From NCBI GenBank assembly GCA_031763025.1, contig JASSKH010000032.1:3303001-3367000 (forward strand): DNA of 64,000 nucleotides, given 5' to 3'. The position numbers were made by a program, and so were the translations under genes. Origin of the DNA: Macrocystis pyrifera (lineage: Eukaryota; Sar; Phaeophyceae; Laminariales; Laminariaceae). Below the pieces are notes generated by a model. That model was not told the origin of the DNA and ran no database searches. It worked only from the letters and a program-made list of their open reading frames with translations. Shown here in pieces: positions 21,185 through 32,682 of the stretch (the first letter of the stretch is position 1; each line of letters starts with the position of its first letter).

Positions 21185-21675
21185 GTGGGATACCCGATAT
21201 CTCCTCGAGTACTGGCCCGTTTTGGCTATACGATAGCTTCAATGGTTGGTTACCCTACATCATACAGAGACTCTAATGGTGGTGCGTTGCCGACCCGGAG
21301 CGTGTCTGGCAACTACGGCGCGGTGTCGCAAATACGGTCTTCAATGGTAGGCCTACACCATGCTGAGACTCTTCTGGTAGCGCTTTGCCGATCCGGAGCG
21401 TGTGCAGCAACCACGCCGCGGTGTTGCAAATACGGTATTTGCGACGCGCGTGTCGCGGATAAGGCTTATTTTTATTTGCGACAGGAGCCAGAAGATTATG
21501 CGGGGTGTACCAGGATACTCCATATCTCCTCGAGTACTGGCCCGTTTTGGCTACACGATGGCTTCAATGGTGGCCCTACACCATGCTGAGACTCTACTGG
21601 TAGTGCTTTGCCGATCCGGAGCGTGTGCGGCAACCATGTCGCGGTGTCGCAAATGCGGTATTTGCGACACGACAC
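21185..21675 (-). repeat. Array of GTGTCGCAAATA units, reverse
   Basis: Three units in reverse orientation to 19540-20010, with starts near 21190, 21350 and 21515. Each begins with ATCTCCTCGAGTACTGGCCC, runs through ACC(A)TGCTGAGACTC and CCGATCCGGAGCGTGT, and ends GGTGTCGCAAATACGG. Non-coding. Confidence 0.75.
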
Positions 21676-21791
21676 ACCGAGGTGGGTTGGTGTCTCGAGT
21701 CTTCACGGAACGGAGTGTGTAACCTATGTTGACCTTGAACTTGTGTGTAATGAGGCGGTACAATCTAGGGGAAGGGGACCTGGTATCCACA
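21670..21791 (-). repeat. LTR-like direct repeat, 3' copy
   Basis: About 122 bp nearly identical to 24816-24937. On the minus strand both start TGTGGATACCAGGTCC, compatible with the TG of an LTR. They bracket the minus-strand integrase remnant, which supports reading them as (short or trimmed) long terminal repeats. Confidence 0.65.
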
Positions 21792-23324
21792 TCACCCCCC
21801 CCCCTTTTTTTTAGACGTGCCACTGCGCGTCTTGAATGAAAAGGTGTCGACTTGGGGAAACAGGGCGACATTACTGCAATAGGGTAACTTCCTAGATGTG
21901 CGGCATTAATACCACACATTATTACAATTTATCGACCAACAATCTTGTCAACATAGCAAACTCGTGTTGAAAAACACGTGTGAGAATAAGTTGATCAATC
22001 GATACTGGGATAATGTGTCTTAGTGTACAATACGATGTACTTCGTATTAACATCATTTGGAGCCAGGGTGGCGCTATGTATACAGCTATCACCTGTGTAC
22101 GTGGCTGCCAAAATGAAAGTTGTGACTGAGAACAGGGTCACCATAATAAATATACTGTCCAGTTGCTGGGTGGGTAACCTGCAGTACTACTGAAACTCTG
22201 TGCTTGACCCTTTCACGAAGCGTGGACAGCTTCGCTTTTTCTAGTGACTTCATGAAGATTTGACATGGGTCTGGCATCCGTATTTTTTGCTTTACAGCAA
22301 TGGGGATGGCCAATAACGATGAATTCACGGTATGACAGCGTTATCAAGACGTAGCACTGACTGTCTCAACAAACAAATGTACGCTGTTGGTGTACACGGA
22401 TTCAACGTCAAGAAGAGAACATGTCGATGAAGACAAGCGGTATTCTTGATTTGCGGAATGTACGTAATGTACTGAACATGCACGTACAAACCTGTACTAT
22501 ACGGAACCTCTCCTCTTTTGTTGACTTTACCAAGAACTCTCGGTAACTCCACACACTTGGTGCTTGTCTGTACCAGGACAAACACAGGCAAAAACCATGA
22601 TACATTTTCTGGCAAATGAACGAAGATTTCCAGAATGGAGTGAGCGCTGCTGTAAGTCAAATATTAGCATAACTAAGAGTTGATGTTTCATCTAGAGCTA
22701 GTAGGTGCCCCTACTCTCTCTCTATGGTATCTTCCTCTCGCTAAAAATGAGATACAGCAATACACAACGAAACACGCTTTCTCAATCATCAAATTCTGAC
22801 GATTATCACCAGAACAACTTGCAGCCTTTTTGACGGGAGATCAACCTGGATATTCGAAGGTCTGCTCGACATAAATGCTGTCAGACATCAACCATGTCGA
22901 TGACATTCGTACTGTGTTGTACGACGCTTACAGCGGTTCGCACAAACACCATACAAAACGACAAAACTAGAAGACAGACTACGTGCCATCCATAACTTTA
23001 GTACTGCTAACTCAAACTGCGGCGCTATCGGGGTGGTTTCGTGGGCTCTGCCTCTACAGGTTGCTAGACTGGGGGCGCGGGAGTTAGTGTTTGCGATTCA
23101 GGTGAACGTTCCTGAACTTTCTCAAGGTATGAACGTAAATGTTCGTGACAGTGGGGAATTTGGCGACGATGATACCATCCATCGCTATTCGGACCTGCAC
23201 CGCTGAACCTTACTCGGAATCGAACATTGAACGGGGAAGATCGACCTCTCCAACGCTTGTGGTCAAAAATGCTTTCAACTATCCGGGGGCCAATGCATAT
23301 ACTTGTGATACTTCTCTTTCGAGA
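21792..23324. other. 3' part of the LTR element, no recognisable gene
   Basis: Between the integrase remnant and the 3' LTR-like repeat. It holds a C run followed by a T run (21795-21812) and two adjoining minus-strand frames at 22089-22328 and 22325-22660 with no recognised domain. Could be an accessory retroelement ORF or unrelated inserted DNA. Confidence 0.4.
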
Positions 23325-24703
23325 TCAGGCATTGGTATCTGCACGCCCAGGAACTGGCATCTGATTGATCTTTTCACCTTCAGGATCTGCGAAAGCACTG
23401 CGTTGGTGGTACTGTTTTTTTCTTCCCAAATGTACTGACCTCTCTTTTGACTGATCGATTTTCGAAACAGGATGAACGACTGGAGGCAATCGATGGCGCA
23501 CTTGGTATGGACCACGCCACGGACTGAGCAACTTGTTGCTGGGGTCATCTTGCGTACTATGGGGTTGATGCACCAACACTAAATCACCGGGTTGAAACTG
23601 CTGAAAGCGTAGGTGGACGTTAGATGCTTCTCGAGCAGCCGAACGTTCATCAAGATTTTTACTTCATACGCAAGCTGCAAATTTCCGACGGTTTCACGTG
23701 TGTACTGTAAAGCTGTGTCGGGAAGTTCTGCTTGTGGCATTCCCGGTATGATATCAATGGGGAGCGTGGGCATGCGGCCAAACATGAGGTAATGGGGTGT
23801 CTCATGTATCCTACCACTATAGGTGGTGTTGTGTGTCATTTGGATAAACGGTAGGAGCTGTGACCAGTTTTCGTGAGCAACGTCACAATACATGGCTAGC
23901 ATATTATGCATAGTACTATGCACACGCTGTAATACTGAATTGCCTTGTGGCCGACATGGTGTGGTACGAGTTTTCTTGTAACCCAAAACTGTTTGTAAAT
24001 CTCGGACAAGTTGGTTTTCAAACTCTGTACCTTGGTCAGAATGTAACATATCTGGAACACCAACAACTGAAAATTCTCGGTCCACAAGAACGCGTGCAAT
24101 GGTTGTGGTCGCTGCTTTATTGCGAATGGGCGCGATGATAACAAAGCGTGTCAAGTGGTCAATGACTGACGAAACATATTTGCAATCTTGGGAGATCGTT
24201 TGTACTCAACGAGATCCATGGCTACTCGCTGAAATGGCCGTTCTACTGGTACATGACCTTTCGGTAACGGCGGTTGGCGGTGAGGAGTTTTACGACGTTG
24301 GCAGGCTTCACGATTGGCGCAGTGAGATTGAATGTCTTATTGCATGGTGGGGCCATCAATAACGGTCGCGAACTCGATCAAACGTTGCTTTGAAAGCTAC
24401 ATGTCCGCCAGACGCGGGAAGGTCGTGGCATGCTTTTATCACGAGTGAGCGTAGTGTTTTCGGGACTACCAATTGGTCTCGGAAAGAACTACCCTTGCGT
24501 AAGTGACCTGGCAAGTATGACCTGTATAGAACGCCATCGACTAGAAAAAAATTACTGGCGGATTGAACTGTTTCTCTTCGTGCGAGAGGAGCTTGTTTAG
24601 GTTCTGCAAGATATTCGAAATACTGTTCGAATTCATGCTTTTGTTCCGCAATTAACTTCTCTGGGTCCAAGGTTGGAAATACTGACACTGCACTCGCAAA
24701 CAA
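23325..24703 (-). pseudogene. Ty3/gypsy-type integrase, frameshifted
   Basis: Minus strand, in order: an H2C2 zinc-binding region with CHDLPASGGHVAFKATFDR (frame 24703-24356); a disrupted stretch; the catalytic core (frame 24154-23579) with DMLHSDQGTEFENQLV and the following PCRPQGNSVLQRVHSTMHNM region; and a C-terminal SPWRGPYQV-type piece in another frame (23579-23325). The canonical last glutamate position of the DDE core is replaced by Gln in the PQGNSVLQR stretch. At least two frame breaks and the absence of gag, protease and reverse transcriptase make the copy inactive. Confidence 0.85.
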
Positions 24704-24815
24704 TTCACGATCACTTTCGACTAGTCTAAGTTCATTCAGGTTATTCGAGTGTACGTCCTGCCGTCGACGCCAATGTGGGGCGGAGCCCCAGGCAGGTTCT
24801 CTCTTATGTGGTTGT

Positions 24816-24937
24816 GGTGTGTCCGAGGTGTGTTGGTATCTCGAGTCTTCACGGAACGGAGTGAGTCACCTATGTTGACCTTGAACTTGTGTGTAATGAG
24901 GCGGTACAATCTAGGGGAAGGGGACCTGGTATCCACA
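24816..24937 (-). repeat. LTR-like direct repeat, 5' copy
   Basis: Partner of 21670-21791. On the minus strand the integrase zinc-binding region begins only about 110 bp after it, so gag to reverse transcriptase have been lost by internal deletion, or this copy was mobilised as a deleted derivative. Confidence 0.65.
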
Positions 24938-25529
24938 AATTTCGAATTTGGGAGTTGATCAGCCTGGATGTAGCATGTTCATCGTGGGTCAACACCCTCA
25001 GTGGAGTCTGGGGTGATTCTTGGCCGCTTCGGTGACCACCGTCGAGGCGATAAAACGCGAACCTCAACGACAGGCGTCCGCACAATAGCCGCGCCCACGA
25101 CCACAGCCATAGCACATCGTACCCCGGCGGTGGCGCCTCAAAAAAATCATAGCGGCCGCAAGCCCAATTTTTCGGCCTGGTCTATCGGCCAAACATCACG
25201 AAAACCGAGCAAACGAGCAAAAAAGCAGAGGATACGCTCGAGACCTCGATAGCTGCATCACCGTGGTTGTTCCGCACGTGGCGCTTGAGGGCTCCCTCCG
25301 GCCACCCAAGACGCCCTGAGAGTGATAGCTTCCTATCCTGCGCCGCCAAGAAAAAAAAATGCTGGCGGCGGCGCGCACGCGCCAACGCAAACCTTCACTC
25401 TCGTCTACCCTCGTCGCTGTTTGTCGGCTGGGCGTTGTATGACGCGGTGCGTTATTCCAGGTTGTTTCGAATGCCTTTTTGTTTGACAATGAATGCGCCG
25501 TTTCCCGATAGGATACAAACATGTTTTTT

Positions 25530-25750
25530 TTTTTTTTCGCAATCAAACTAGAATTCAGTAAAATTGTTTTTTTTTTTTCCAAATAACGAAATTTAGCGTT
25601 CCCCGTTAAGATGAGCTCTTGAGACGGCCCTTAGTTCTGCTCTTGGTTTTTTTCGTTTTTGTTTTCGTTTTTTTTTGCCCCCGTTGGAACCGGTCCTAAC
25701 GGAGGCAAAAAAAACGAGAAAAAAAAAACGAAATAAAACGAACAGACTTT
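25530..25750. mobile_element. A/T-run hairpin elements with CCGTTAAGATGAGC edge
   Basis: A CCCCGTTAAGATGAGCTC edge at 25601-25620 is followed by a hairpin at 25640-25745, made of T-runs, a CCCCCGTTGGAACCGGTCCTAACGG centre and A-runs. The edge is shared with 32265-32280 and the centre with 26466-26487 and 27177-27195. Non-coding, MITE-like; exact ends uncertain. Confidence 0.5.
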
Positions 25751-25811
25751 CGTTTTTCGTAAAAAACACCTGGTTGAGTTCTGACGAAGAAAAAAAAAAA
25801 AAAAAAGCCGG

Positions 25812-27116
25812 CGCAATTTTTCAGAATGGCTCAACCGCCACAGCACGTGATTCCCGGCGATAGTGCTCGACAGCAACGGTGGATAGACACAACTCGCACA
25901 CGTGAGGCACCCTCCACAGCAGGCGGTTCTCGTGGTTCAACCCGCTCCCTCCGGAGTGCTCTAGAACTTGTGTATCGGCCATCGCTGTTCGATGGCAGAC
26001 GTTTGAATGTTGAGTGGGACTGATGTCCAAAAATCTACCGCCACAGCCACTTCCTGATCCCCCGGTTTATTGCAAGGGCACCCCATGGTGATTCCCTACC
26101 CATATATGCTCGCGCCGTCAGCAGACAAGCCGCGTGGCAGCCACAGGCACTATCTCGGCCATCGTGCTCTTGCGAACCGGTCGAAGAAACTTTGTCGGAA
26201 CTTCATCCCAACGCTTCGAGCTTCTCCTATGTTCCTCTTCGAACCTGGGTAATCCATATTTCGTTTATTTGGCACCCACTTCGATTTTTTTCACGTCCTC
26301 TAGGACCTAAAAAAAACTTATTGTGAAAATGGAGGTATCGGGATCTCCACTTCAAAGTTTTTAATTTGAGCAATAAAACTCACGTGCTCTTTGGTTCTGC
26401 TCTTCGTTTTTTATTTCGTTGTTTGGTCCACCATTAGGACCGGCCCTGAGGTCGTTTTTTTTTCCCCCGTTAGGGCCGGTCCTAATGGCCTACTGGGGGC
26501 AAAAAAAACGGGAAAAAAAACGAAGAGTAGAACCAAAGAGCACGCGAGTTTTATTGGTCAAATTAAAAAAATGAAAAGTGGAGATCCCGATACCTCCGTG
26601 TTCACAGTTCGTGTTTTTAAGTCCCAGAGGACATAAAAAAATCGAAATGGGTGCCAAATAAACGAAATATGGAATACCCAGGGTCGAAGAGGAACATAGG
26701 AGGAGCTCGAAGCGTTGGGATGAAGTTCCGATAAAGTTTCTACGACCGATTCGCAAGCGCACGATGGCCGAGATAGTGCCTGTGGCTGCCACGCGGCTTG
26801 TCTGCTGACGGCGCGAGCATATATGGGTAGGGAATCACCATGGGGTGCCCTCGCAATAAACCGGAGCATCAGGAAGTGGCTGTGGCGGTAGATTTTTCGA
26901 TTTGAGTCCCACTCAACATTCAAACGTCTGCCATCGAACAGCGATGGCCGATACACAAGTTCTAGAGCACTCCGGAGGGAGCGGGTTGGACTACGAGAAC
27001 CGCCTGCTGTGGAGGGTGCCTCACGTGTGCGAGTTGTGTCTATCCACCGTCGCTGTCGAGTGCTATCGCCGGGAATCACGTGCTGTGGCGGTTGAGTCAT
27101 TCTGAAAAATTGCACC
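25812..27116. mobile_element. Foldback element FB1, ~620-bp arms
   Basis: Left arm 25812-26440 and right arm 26495-27116 are reverse complements with few differences. The ~54-bp centre contains GGACCGG(C/T)CCT palindromes. Outer ends read CAATTTTTCAGAATG. Each arm carries a related frame starting M(A/T)QPPQHVIPGDS: 66 codons at 25826-26023, plus; longer in the right arm at 26558-27115, minus. Only the right-arm frame stays open, so the peptide may be a captured fragment or chance. Long-armed, loop-poor structure is typical of foldback transposons. Confidence 0.85.
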
Positions 27117-27741
27117 GCGTAAAAATTCGACTCGGCTTCTTCTGTTTGTTTCGTTTTTTTATCCGTTTTTTTTTCCCCCCGTTAGGACCGGCCCTTAGTA
27201 GAGTAGAACGCACCCGATCTCAAAATGATGTCTGTCTAGCCTGGACCAGCTTTCGCGCTTCTCCTTATCAATACGTGCTGGTAGGTGTTCTGTACTGCTG
27301 TTGTACCGTTTCTTTTTTTGGTCGTGTGGCATTATTACTTTTGAAAGACAGCAAGCTGAAAAAAAAAAAAAAGCAACCAAACGATACGTACGTATCAGGT
27401 ATCGTATCTATTCGGTTCTTGATACTCGACTTGTGCGTGGTACAAGCGCTTCGCCTAGCGGGCGGTTCCGCCTGCTAGGCTCGCTCTCGAGCAGAATGGA
27501 ACGGAACATACGGTCCAAACAATAACAATTAGGTGCAAACAGGCGAGTCGTAAATGGCAAGAGCTCCATGCTCCGCCCAGGAAAACAATCTGAACTCCGC
27601 GTGCAGTACGTGCGTACATTCTCCAGGTAGGGCTTCTCTTTTTTTTTTTTCTTTTGGTGTACGAAAGAGAAAGCACAGCACGGCGCAGCACCGCAAAAAC
27701 AATGAAAAGAAAACGAAAAATTCAGAAAGAAAAAAAGTCTC

Positions 27742-29053
27742 CGTCCCCTCTCATCATGTAATTATTTTCCGCCTGATTGGAACACCTTGCACCGGTCACA
27801 AAAAAGAAAACGAACAGCAGAGCTTCTCTCATCCTCGTACGCCGCCCGCCTCTCTCGCGGCCACCTCGCCACCGATTCGGTCCTGGTAAAGCTTTCCTCC
27901 CGGTCTGCAACAGTGAGCCCCGTCGCCCGTCTCGCGTGAAGCCCGGTGCTCACCGCGGCCCTCGTTCGCCAGCTCAACAACGCTTGTGCTAAGACTGCCT
28001 ATCTCTCTCTGTGAACTTCAGTTTGGTCGCAAAAATAAGCACCGCTTGAATTTTTTTTTGCAGACAAAAACGAAGCTTAGGCTGTTTCCTCTGCGGTTCG
28101 ATTTCGATGTTGAGATTTGTATTTTTCTATCTCAAACATGAATCCAAATATGCAAAATCCGACCGAAAAAAAAAAAAATCGATTTGAAAATCCGATGACC
28201 CAAGTCGTCGGATTTTGGCGACTTGGGTCATCAGATTTTAAAATCGAAAAATGGTATGCTTTCTAAATTCGAGATGTTATCCACGACAGCAAACAACAGC
28301 AGAACGGTCGATGAGTTGGATGATGACACAGCTGTATAGCAACGTTGCTTCGCGCCCGACGCTAGCGGGCAGCGGGCGGTGCGTCCCTCCGTGGCCAGAC
28401 TACAGTCCACTGGCGCGAGCTCGGGCCTAGAGACCTAGAGAAGCGCACTCGGCACGCACCTTACCATGGATACGTACTCGTAGACTACACTGCAGCTGTA
28501 CAACAGCAGCCGTCAGTCACAAAATATAACACAAAATACCAAGACAGGTTTTGACTCTAGCGCACTCGCCACGTCTCTTCTCCGCCAGACCAGAGGCAGT
28601 CAGCCTTGGTCCGACGCGCAGGGCAGCGTACCCAGCGCGTCTCTTCGCGGCGCTAAACCACAATAACAACAGTTGGTCTTGGCGCTTTTGCTCGAACCTC
28701 AGCACGCACAATAAATCTGAGTTTTCCGCGTAGGAAGACTGTTTCGATTTGCCAAATTCACATCTGAAAATGCGATCGGGTAAAATCTGAAGCTCAAAAA
28801 AATCGAACCGCATAGGAAACGGCCTTATAGACTCGTACATATTACAATCGACCCCACGCCAGGAGGCCAGACATAGCCCATCCATGCTTCCCTCGTGTGT
28901 CGATGGACACCCGACGCCTAGCCACGAAAACGGCGACCGCGCTCCGTCCAACCCCCCCTCTACCCGCCAGCACCCGCTGACGCCCGCGACGGCGCCGGGC
29001 TCGCCCGCGGTGCCGTGTTCTGGCTACACGAACGCACACAAAACGAGATAAGG
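27742..29053 (+). repeat. Dispersed duplicated block D1, copy 2 (interrupted)
   Basis: Matches 366-942. The left part 27742-28076 and right part 28828-29053 are continuous in copy 1; here they are separated by a 745-bp insertion. No gene is conserved between the copies. Confidence 0.8.
28080..28824. mobile_element. TTA-flanked, Harbinger-like non-autonomous element
   Basis: Begins GGCTGTTTCCTCTGCGGTT and ends with the inverted counterpart (AACCGCATAGGAAACGGCC). It is flanked by TTA at 28077-28079 and 28825-28827. Copy 1 of the host block has a single TTA at the matching point (CCCTTATATTTCGTACAT near 700), so the 3-bp duplication is seen directly. TWA duplications are typical of PIF/Harbinger elements. 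No transposase frame; an internal hairpin lies at 28183-28250 (arms include ATCCGATGACCCAAGTCG). Confidence 0.8.
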
Positions 29054-30400
29054 AAAAAAAGGGAAAAAGGCGCTCGCCGGCAAGTGATAGAAAGAGGCGT
29101 TGTCTAAGTGGGAGCTCTGGGAGGCCAAGGATGTACCAACCGAGCACGCTCAGCGAGTAAGATATTATAAGCAAGTCTCTAACCGTACTGGTAAAAAACT
29201 AAAAATATACACGTCAGCAGTGAGTTCAATACAGCATGGGCCCGCCAACAAGCGGCACCTAATCTGGACAAGCCTGAGATTCTTATTGGGGCGCCATCTT
29301 GAAAAAATCCTTGAGCGTAGGCTTTTATATAGGATTTGGTGTAGAGTCCACCACCGAGCCGTTTTACTTGGCCGAATTTGCTTAGCGTTCTCCACAAAGT
29401 GAGCACTATGTTCTTTTTGGGCACTTTCTTATTGCCGGGCCTATACAGCAGTGCCCGGGGAACATTTTTTAAGTCATCACATTATCGGGGTGTTTTCCTC
29501 GGGGAGAGTTCGTTTAACTTGGTTGTAATTTTTTTCGCGTGAACGACACCACTGTGTCCAACAATGTAAATGTAAAAAGACCCTTTGGATGTTAAATATC
29601 AGTACCTAGCATTTCCTGGTGCTGCTGCTACCAATATGTCCGGAAATAGAAAGAACGCTTGGGCGTTCATACGAGTATCGAAGCTCTCTTACGTTTCCGG
29701 ACAGGGCGGTTTTGTTTCTGCAGTGCTGCTACTGTTTTGAAATTTGAAGAGAAACGCGTGCTGCAGGGAGAGGGCCAGAGCTCGGATCCATGGAGACGAA
29801 GCTACTGCTGCTGGTATTGTGGTCTGGTGGTGGTCTTGCTGTGGTCTGGCCAAGCGCACGCACTCAAAACTTGTGACTATGGCCTCTGGCCGGACGAGGG
29901 AACGCGGGAACGCAGAGGGACAGCAGACTGCGCAGGCCCCGACTTTCTACCCTCTCACAGAGACAGAGCGCAGGCTCCGAGACACACAACAAGGCGCATA
30001 CTATGGGGGGGAAGACACCACCACACACCAGCATGGTGTTGGGCCGCCCTCTGCTGCAGTCGATTGTCTGAGCTTGCGAGCTGCAACGGCGGTCTCTCTC
30101 TCCCTCGCGCGCATCACCTCTCGTCTCGTCTCACAAAGGCGGCGCGATCGTGTGGCCACATCACCGACGGCTGCGCCAACGAAATCCCCACAAAACTAGT
30201 CTTCGATTGGTGCTACTCGGCAGAAGAAAAAAAAAAATCCAGAATTTTTCATGATAAATCTCAACCAATGTTGCCCCACCTACAGAGGTGCCGCCTACCA
30301 GGTGTATGGTGTATGTTGGTTGGCGACCTCACCGACGTGTGCGTTGGTTTGTGTGCCGTGTTGCCTACAGCCTTATGGACGGTCGTTTCTTTGTACCATG

Positions 30401-30402
<2 letters not shown>
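29054..30402. other. Gene-free stretch
   Basis: The plus-strand frames at 29659-30540 (293 codons, running into the SINE) and 29744-30199 have no domain, and the first reads through the SINE tail, so it is not a gene as drawn. I see no exon that I can defend. Confidence 0.45.
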
Positions 30403-30431
<29 letters not shown>

Positions 30432-30737
30432 CATCACTTTTACTTTCCAGCCCACTCGTAGGAGGTTTTACCCTCGACGATTTTCTGGACAAGCCGTGGT
30501 CACAGGTGTCGTCCCTTCTCCCCCCCGGTACGTGCCTTAAGTTTTTATCGCGCATAGGGTTCAGCATTCCCACTGCTCGTCGATTTTCATCGAATGTACA
30601 GCTAACTCAGGCTCTCGCGCTTTCCGCTAATCAATTTTATGCAAGAAAAAGTCCCTATGAGCATGCACTCGGTGAGACTCGAACTCACGAAAATGATCTT
30701 GATAGGCTCGCGGACCACCTACCAAGCCACCGGGGAC
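30403..30737 (-). mobile_element. tRNA-derived SINE (family S1), copy c
   Basis: Minus orientation: T run at 30403-30431 (the A tail), then the conserved body, then the tRNA-like head with GTGAGACTCGAACTCAC (B box, reversed) and ACCACCTACCAAGCCACCGG (A-box side). Close to copies b and d. Confidence 0.9.
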
Positions 30738-30802
30738 TACCATACTCCTATTCAAATCAAGTAGCAAGTACTCTATATTACAAGGTAATATACATGTAAT
30801 GT

Positions 30803-31012
30803 TTATTTTTTTCGCCCGGCGGCGCGTTTTCGCTCGGCAGCCTCCCGGGTGGTCTCGTCGCCGGCGGGCTCGACCGGCGGGGAATCGGCGTGTGCGCGCG
30901 CCCCTCCGGGTTTCGCCCTCGCCCGAGGCCCATGGCCGGCGCAGCGCGCTCGCAAAGTTGGAAGAATGGAGTCAGATCCACGGGATACCCCGCTCCAGTC
31001 GGACGAGCCATC
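30803..31012 (-). CDS. Possible terminal exon of an unknown gene
   Basis: Minus strand: a CAG acceptor precedes 31012 and the frame runs 69 codons to TAA at 30803. It is markedly GC-rich next to AT-rich flanks. The peptide has a low-complexity Ala/Pro/Arg/Glu composition ending EPAGDETTREAAERKRAAG and a basic tail, which could be a nuclear or nucleolar signal. No upstream exon was found. The overlapping frame from 31278 is also open, so the choice of frame rests on the splice acceptor and the tail. Confidence 0.3.
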   Translation of the reverse strand, partial: DGSSDWSGVSRGSDSILPTLRARCAGHGPRARAKPGGARAHADSPPVEPAGDETTREAAERKRAAGRKK

Positions 31013-31649
31013 CTGGCAACGTGAAACCCGGTATTTGCAGTTTTTTTTGCATGTTTTTCGTCCCACAAAACCAGTCGACGCACACACACATGGAACCTGA
31101 GGCACAAGGTACACGTGTGACCGCAGAGAGGGGCCCTTTTCACCACTCTACTTGGGCCACCGCGCCCGCTGGTGGGACGGTATCGGAGCGTGGCTGCACC
31201 TCTTTCGTCGGGCAGCGGTATTACCAGATGGATGGGTGGATCATGAAGATCTTCATGCAGCGAACCGAACGATCCCACCGCACGCTTTCGTAGCTTCTAT
31301 TTTCAACAGCAACATATCGCAGGGCACGCAGGGTGGCCGCCAGAACGTGGTGACGCAAAGCGTTACTCTCTAGGCCTGGCTCCGTGCGACCATTTGTCTT
31401 GGTGCGCTGGTGTGTTTGGGCCGTGTTGTTGATCCCTGCCATTCTCAGATCCTCAGATTCGTGCTGCTGTGTATACTAACACGATCTCAGAAGGCGGGGC
31501 AATGCCTTTCGCTCTGGGAATGAATACCGCACACGGTGAACCATGATCCCACACGTCTTCCAAATTTGACAAGTAAGAAAAAAAACGTGTTTCATCGATT
31601 TCCTATGAACTAAACAGCCGCACGCCGTGCACCCACATACCGGTACCCG

Positions 31650-31740
31650 ACCCGACCTGACCTGACCCGACCCGACTGGACCCATGACATGTTTTAAGAC
31701 TTCCTGAACCCGAACCACGGATCGGGTCATGACCCGTGAA
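31650..31740. repeat. Short GACCC-rich repeat
   Basis: CCCGACCCGACCTGACC-type pentamers with GACATGTTTTAAGACTTCCTG spacer, related to 10975-11960 and 53380-53705. Confidence 0.7.
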
Positions 31741-32039
31741 GAAGCCCCTGCTACAAATCGCGATTAGTAGGATCAGCACTGAAATTCCAAACAGTGAACA
31801 CATCGGACAGATAGATCATGATCTACGGCAGACCATATTAATAGATCATCCAGCAGCAGCCGCACAACATCTGTCTTGCCTTCGTGACAGCCACGGTGCC
31901 CTTGTGTGTTGTCGCGTGCAGTGTTCAGCAGGGTGTCGAATCGCGACCACATGGTATTTCCACGAGATCAAAACACAGCTGTGATACGTATGATGCCCTA
32001 CCGCTACAGCCGTACACAAGCACTACACAAAAGCGGCCG

Positions 32040-32208
32040 TAGGGTCGATCTTAACGAGGAGTGTTTTTCAGTTTTTTTTTCAGTATTTTCCCGAAATTTC
32101 GGTGTTTTCCTATCTAGGAAAAAGCCGAAAAAAAAAAAAATACCGAAAATACCGAGAAAAAAAACTGAAAAAAAAAAAAAACAGTCCTCGTTAAGATCGC
32201 GACCCTTA
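32040..32208. mobile_element. Hairpin MITE (GGGTCGATCTTAACGAGG ends)
   Basis: About 170 bp folding back on itself along its length. The left end AGGGTCGATCTTAACGAGGA pairs with TCCTCGTTAAGATCGCGACC. The interior is A- and T-runs around CCGAAATTTCGG-like sequence and a TATCTAGG centre. Non-coding. Confidence 0.75.
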
Positions 32209-32247
32209 GGAAATTGTAATAATTTTTCTCCCTCTTGATCCGCCAGA

Positions 32248-32442
32248 ATAAGTGTGTTAAGAGCCCATCTTAACGGGGAACACTAGATTTCGTTCAATCA
32301 GATGTAAATTAAACTAGAAAAAAAAAATCAAGTCAAATTGAAAGAACCGAAATTCCTCGATAAGATGGGCCCTTGAATTAAAGTAGAAAAAAAAAATCAA
32401 GTCAAATTGAAAGCACCGAAATTTCTCGAAGATGGGCCCTAA
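32248..32442. repeat. Related elements with GCCCATCTTA edges
   Basis: GAGCCCATCTTAACGGGG at 32261 and GATAAGATGGGCCC at 32359 are inverted edges of a ~115-bp unit. The right part (TCAAGTCAAATTGAAAG...) is repeated directly at 32390-32442. Shares its edge with 25601-25620. Confidence 0.6.
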
Positions 32443-32498
32443 TAGTGATCACCCTAACGTCCGATTTTAAGTTTTACTTACGAGAGGCCCGATACTGA

Positions 32499-32500
<2 letters not shown>

Positions 32501-32531
<31 letters not shown>
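32501..32531 (+). repeat. (CTG)n microsatellite
   Basis: Ten uninterrupted CTG triplets, followed by TCGCTCGTGCTG. Confidence 0.9.
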
Positions 32532-32562
32532 CGCTCGTGCTGCCGCATTATTTCACTATTAA

Positions 32563-32682
32563 TATTACCGGAGAACCATAGTAAAAGGGACGAAATTTTG
32601 TTAGTAAAAATAGGGAAATAACTAGGTTTTTGTGTGTACCGTAGGTTTTATTTACTACAGGCAGTATGGTCCTCCGTAAATA
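32563..32682. mobile_element. TA-flanked MITE M1
   Basis: Left TATTACCGGAGAACCATAG, interior TTTTGTTAGTAAAAATAGGG, right TGGTCCTCCGTAAATA. Slightly longer than the usual 108 bp because of extra bases near the right arm. Confidence 0.8.

Noticed and set aside
29659..30540. 293-codon plus-strand frame
   Set aside because: It reads through the poly-T tail and body of a SINE. Its N-terminal part has no recognisable domain.
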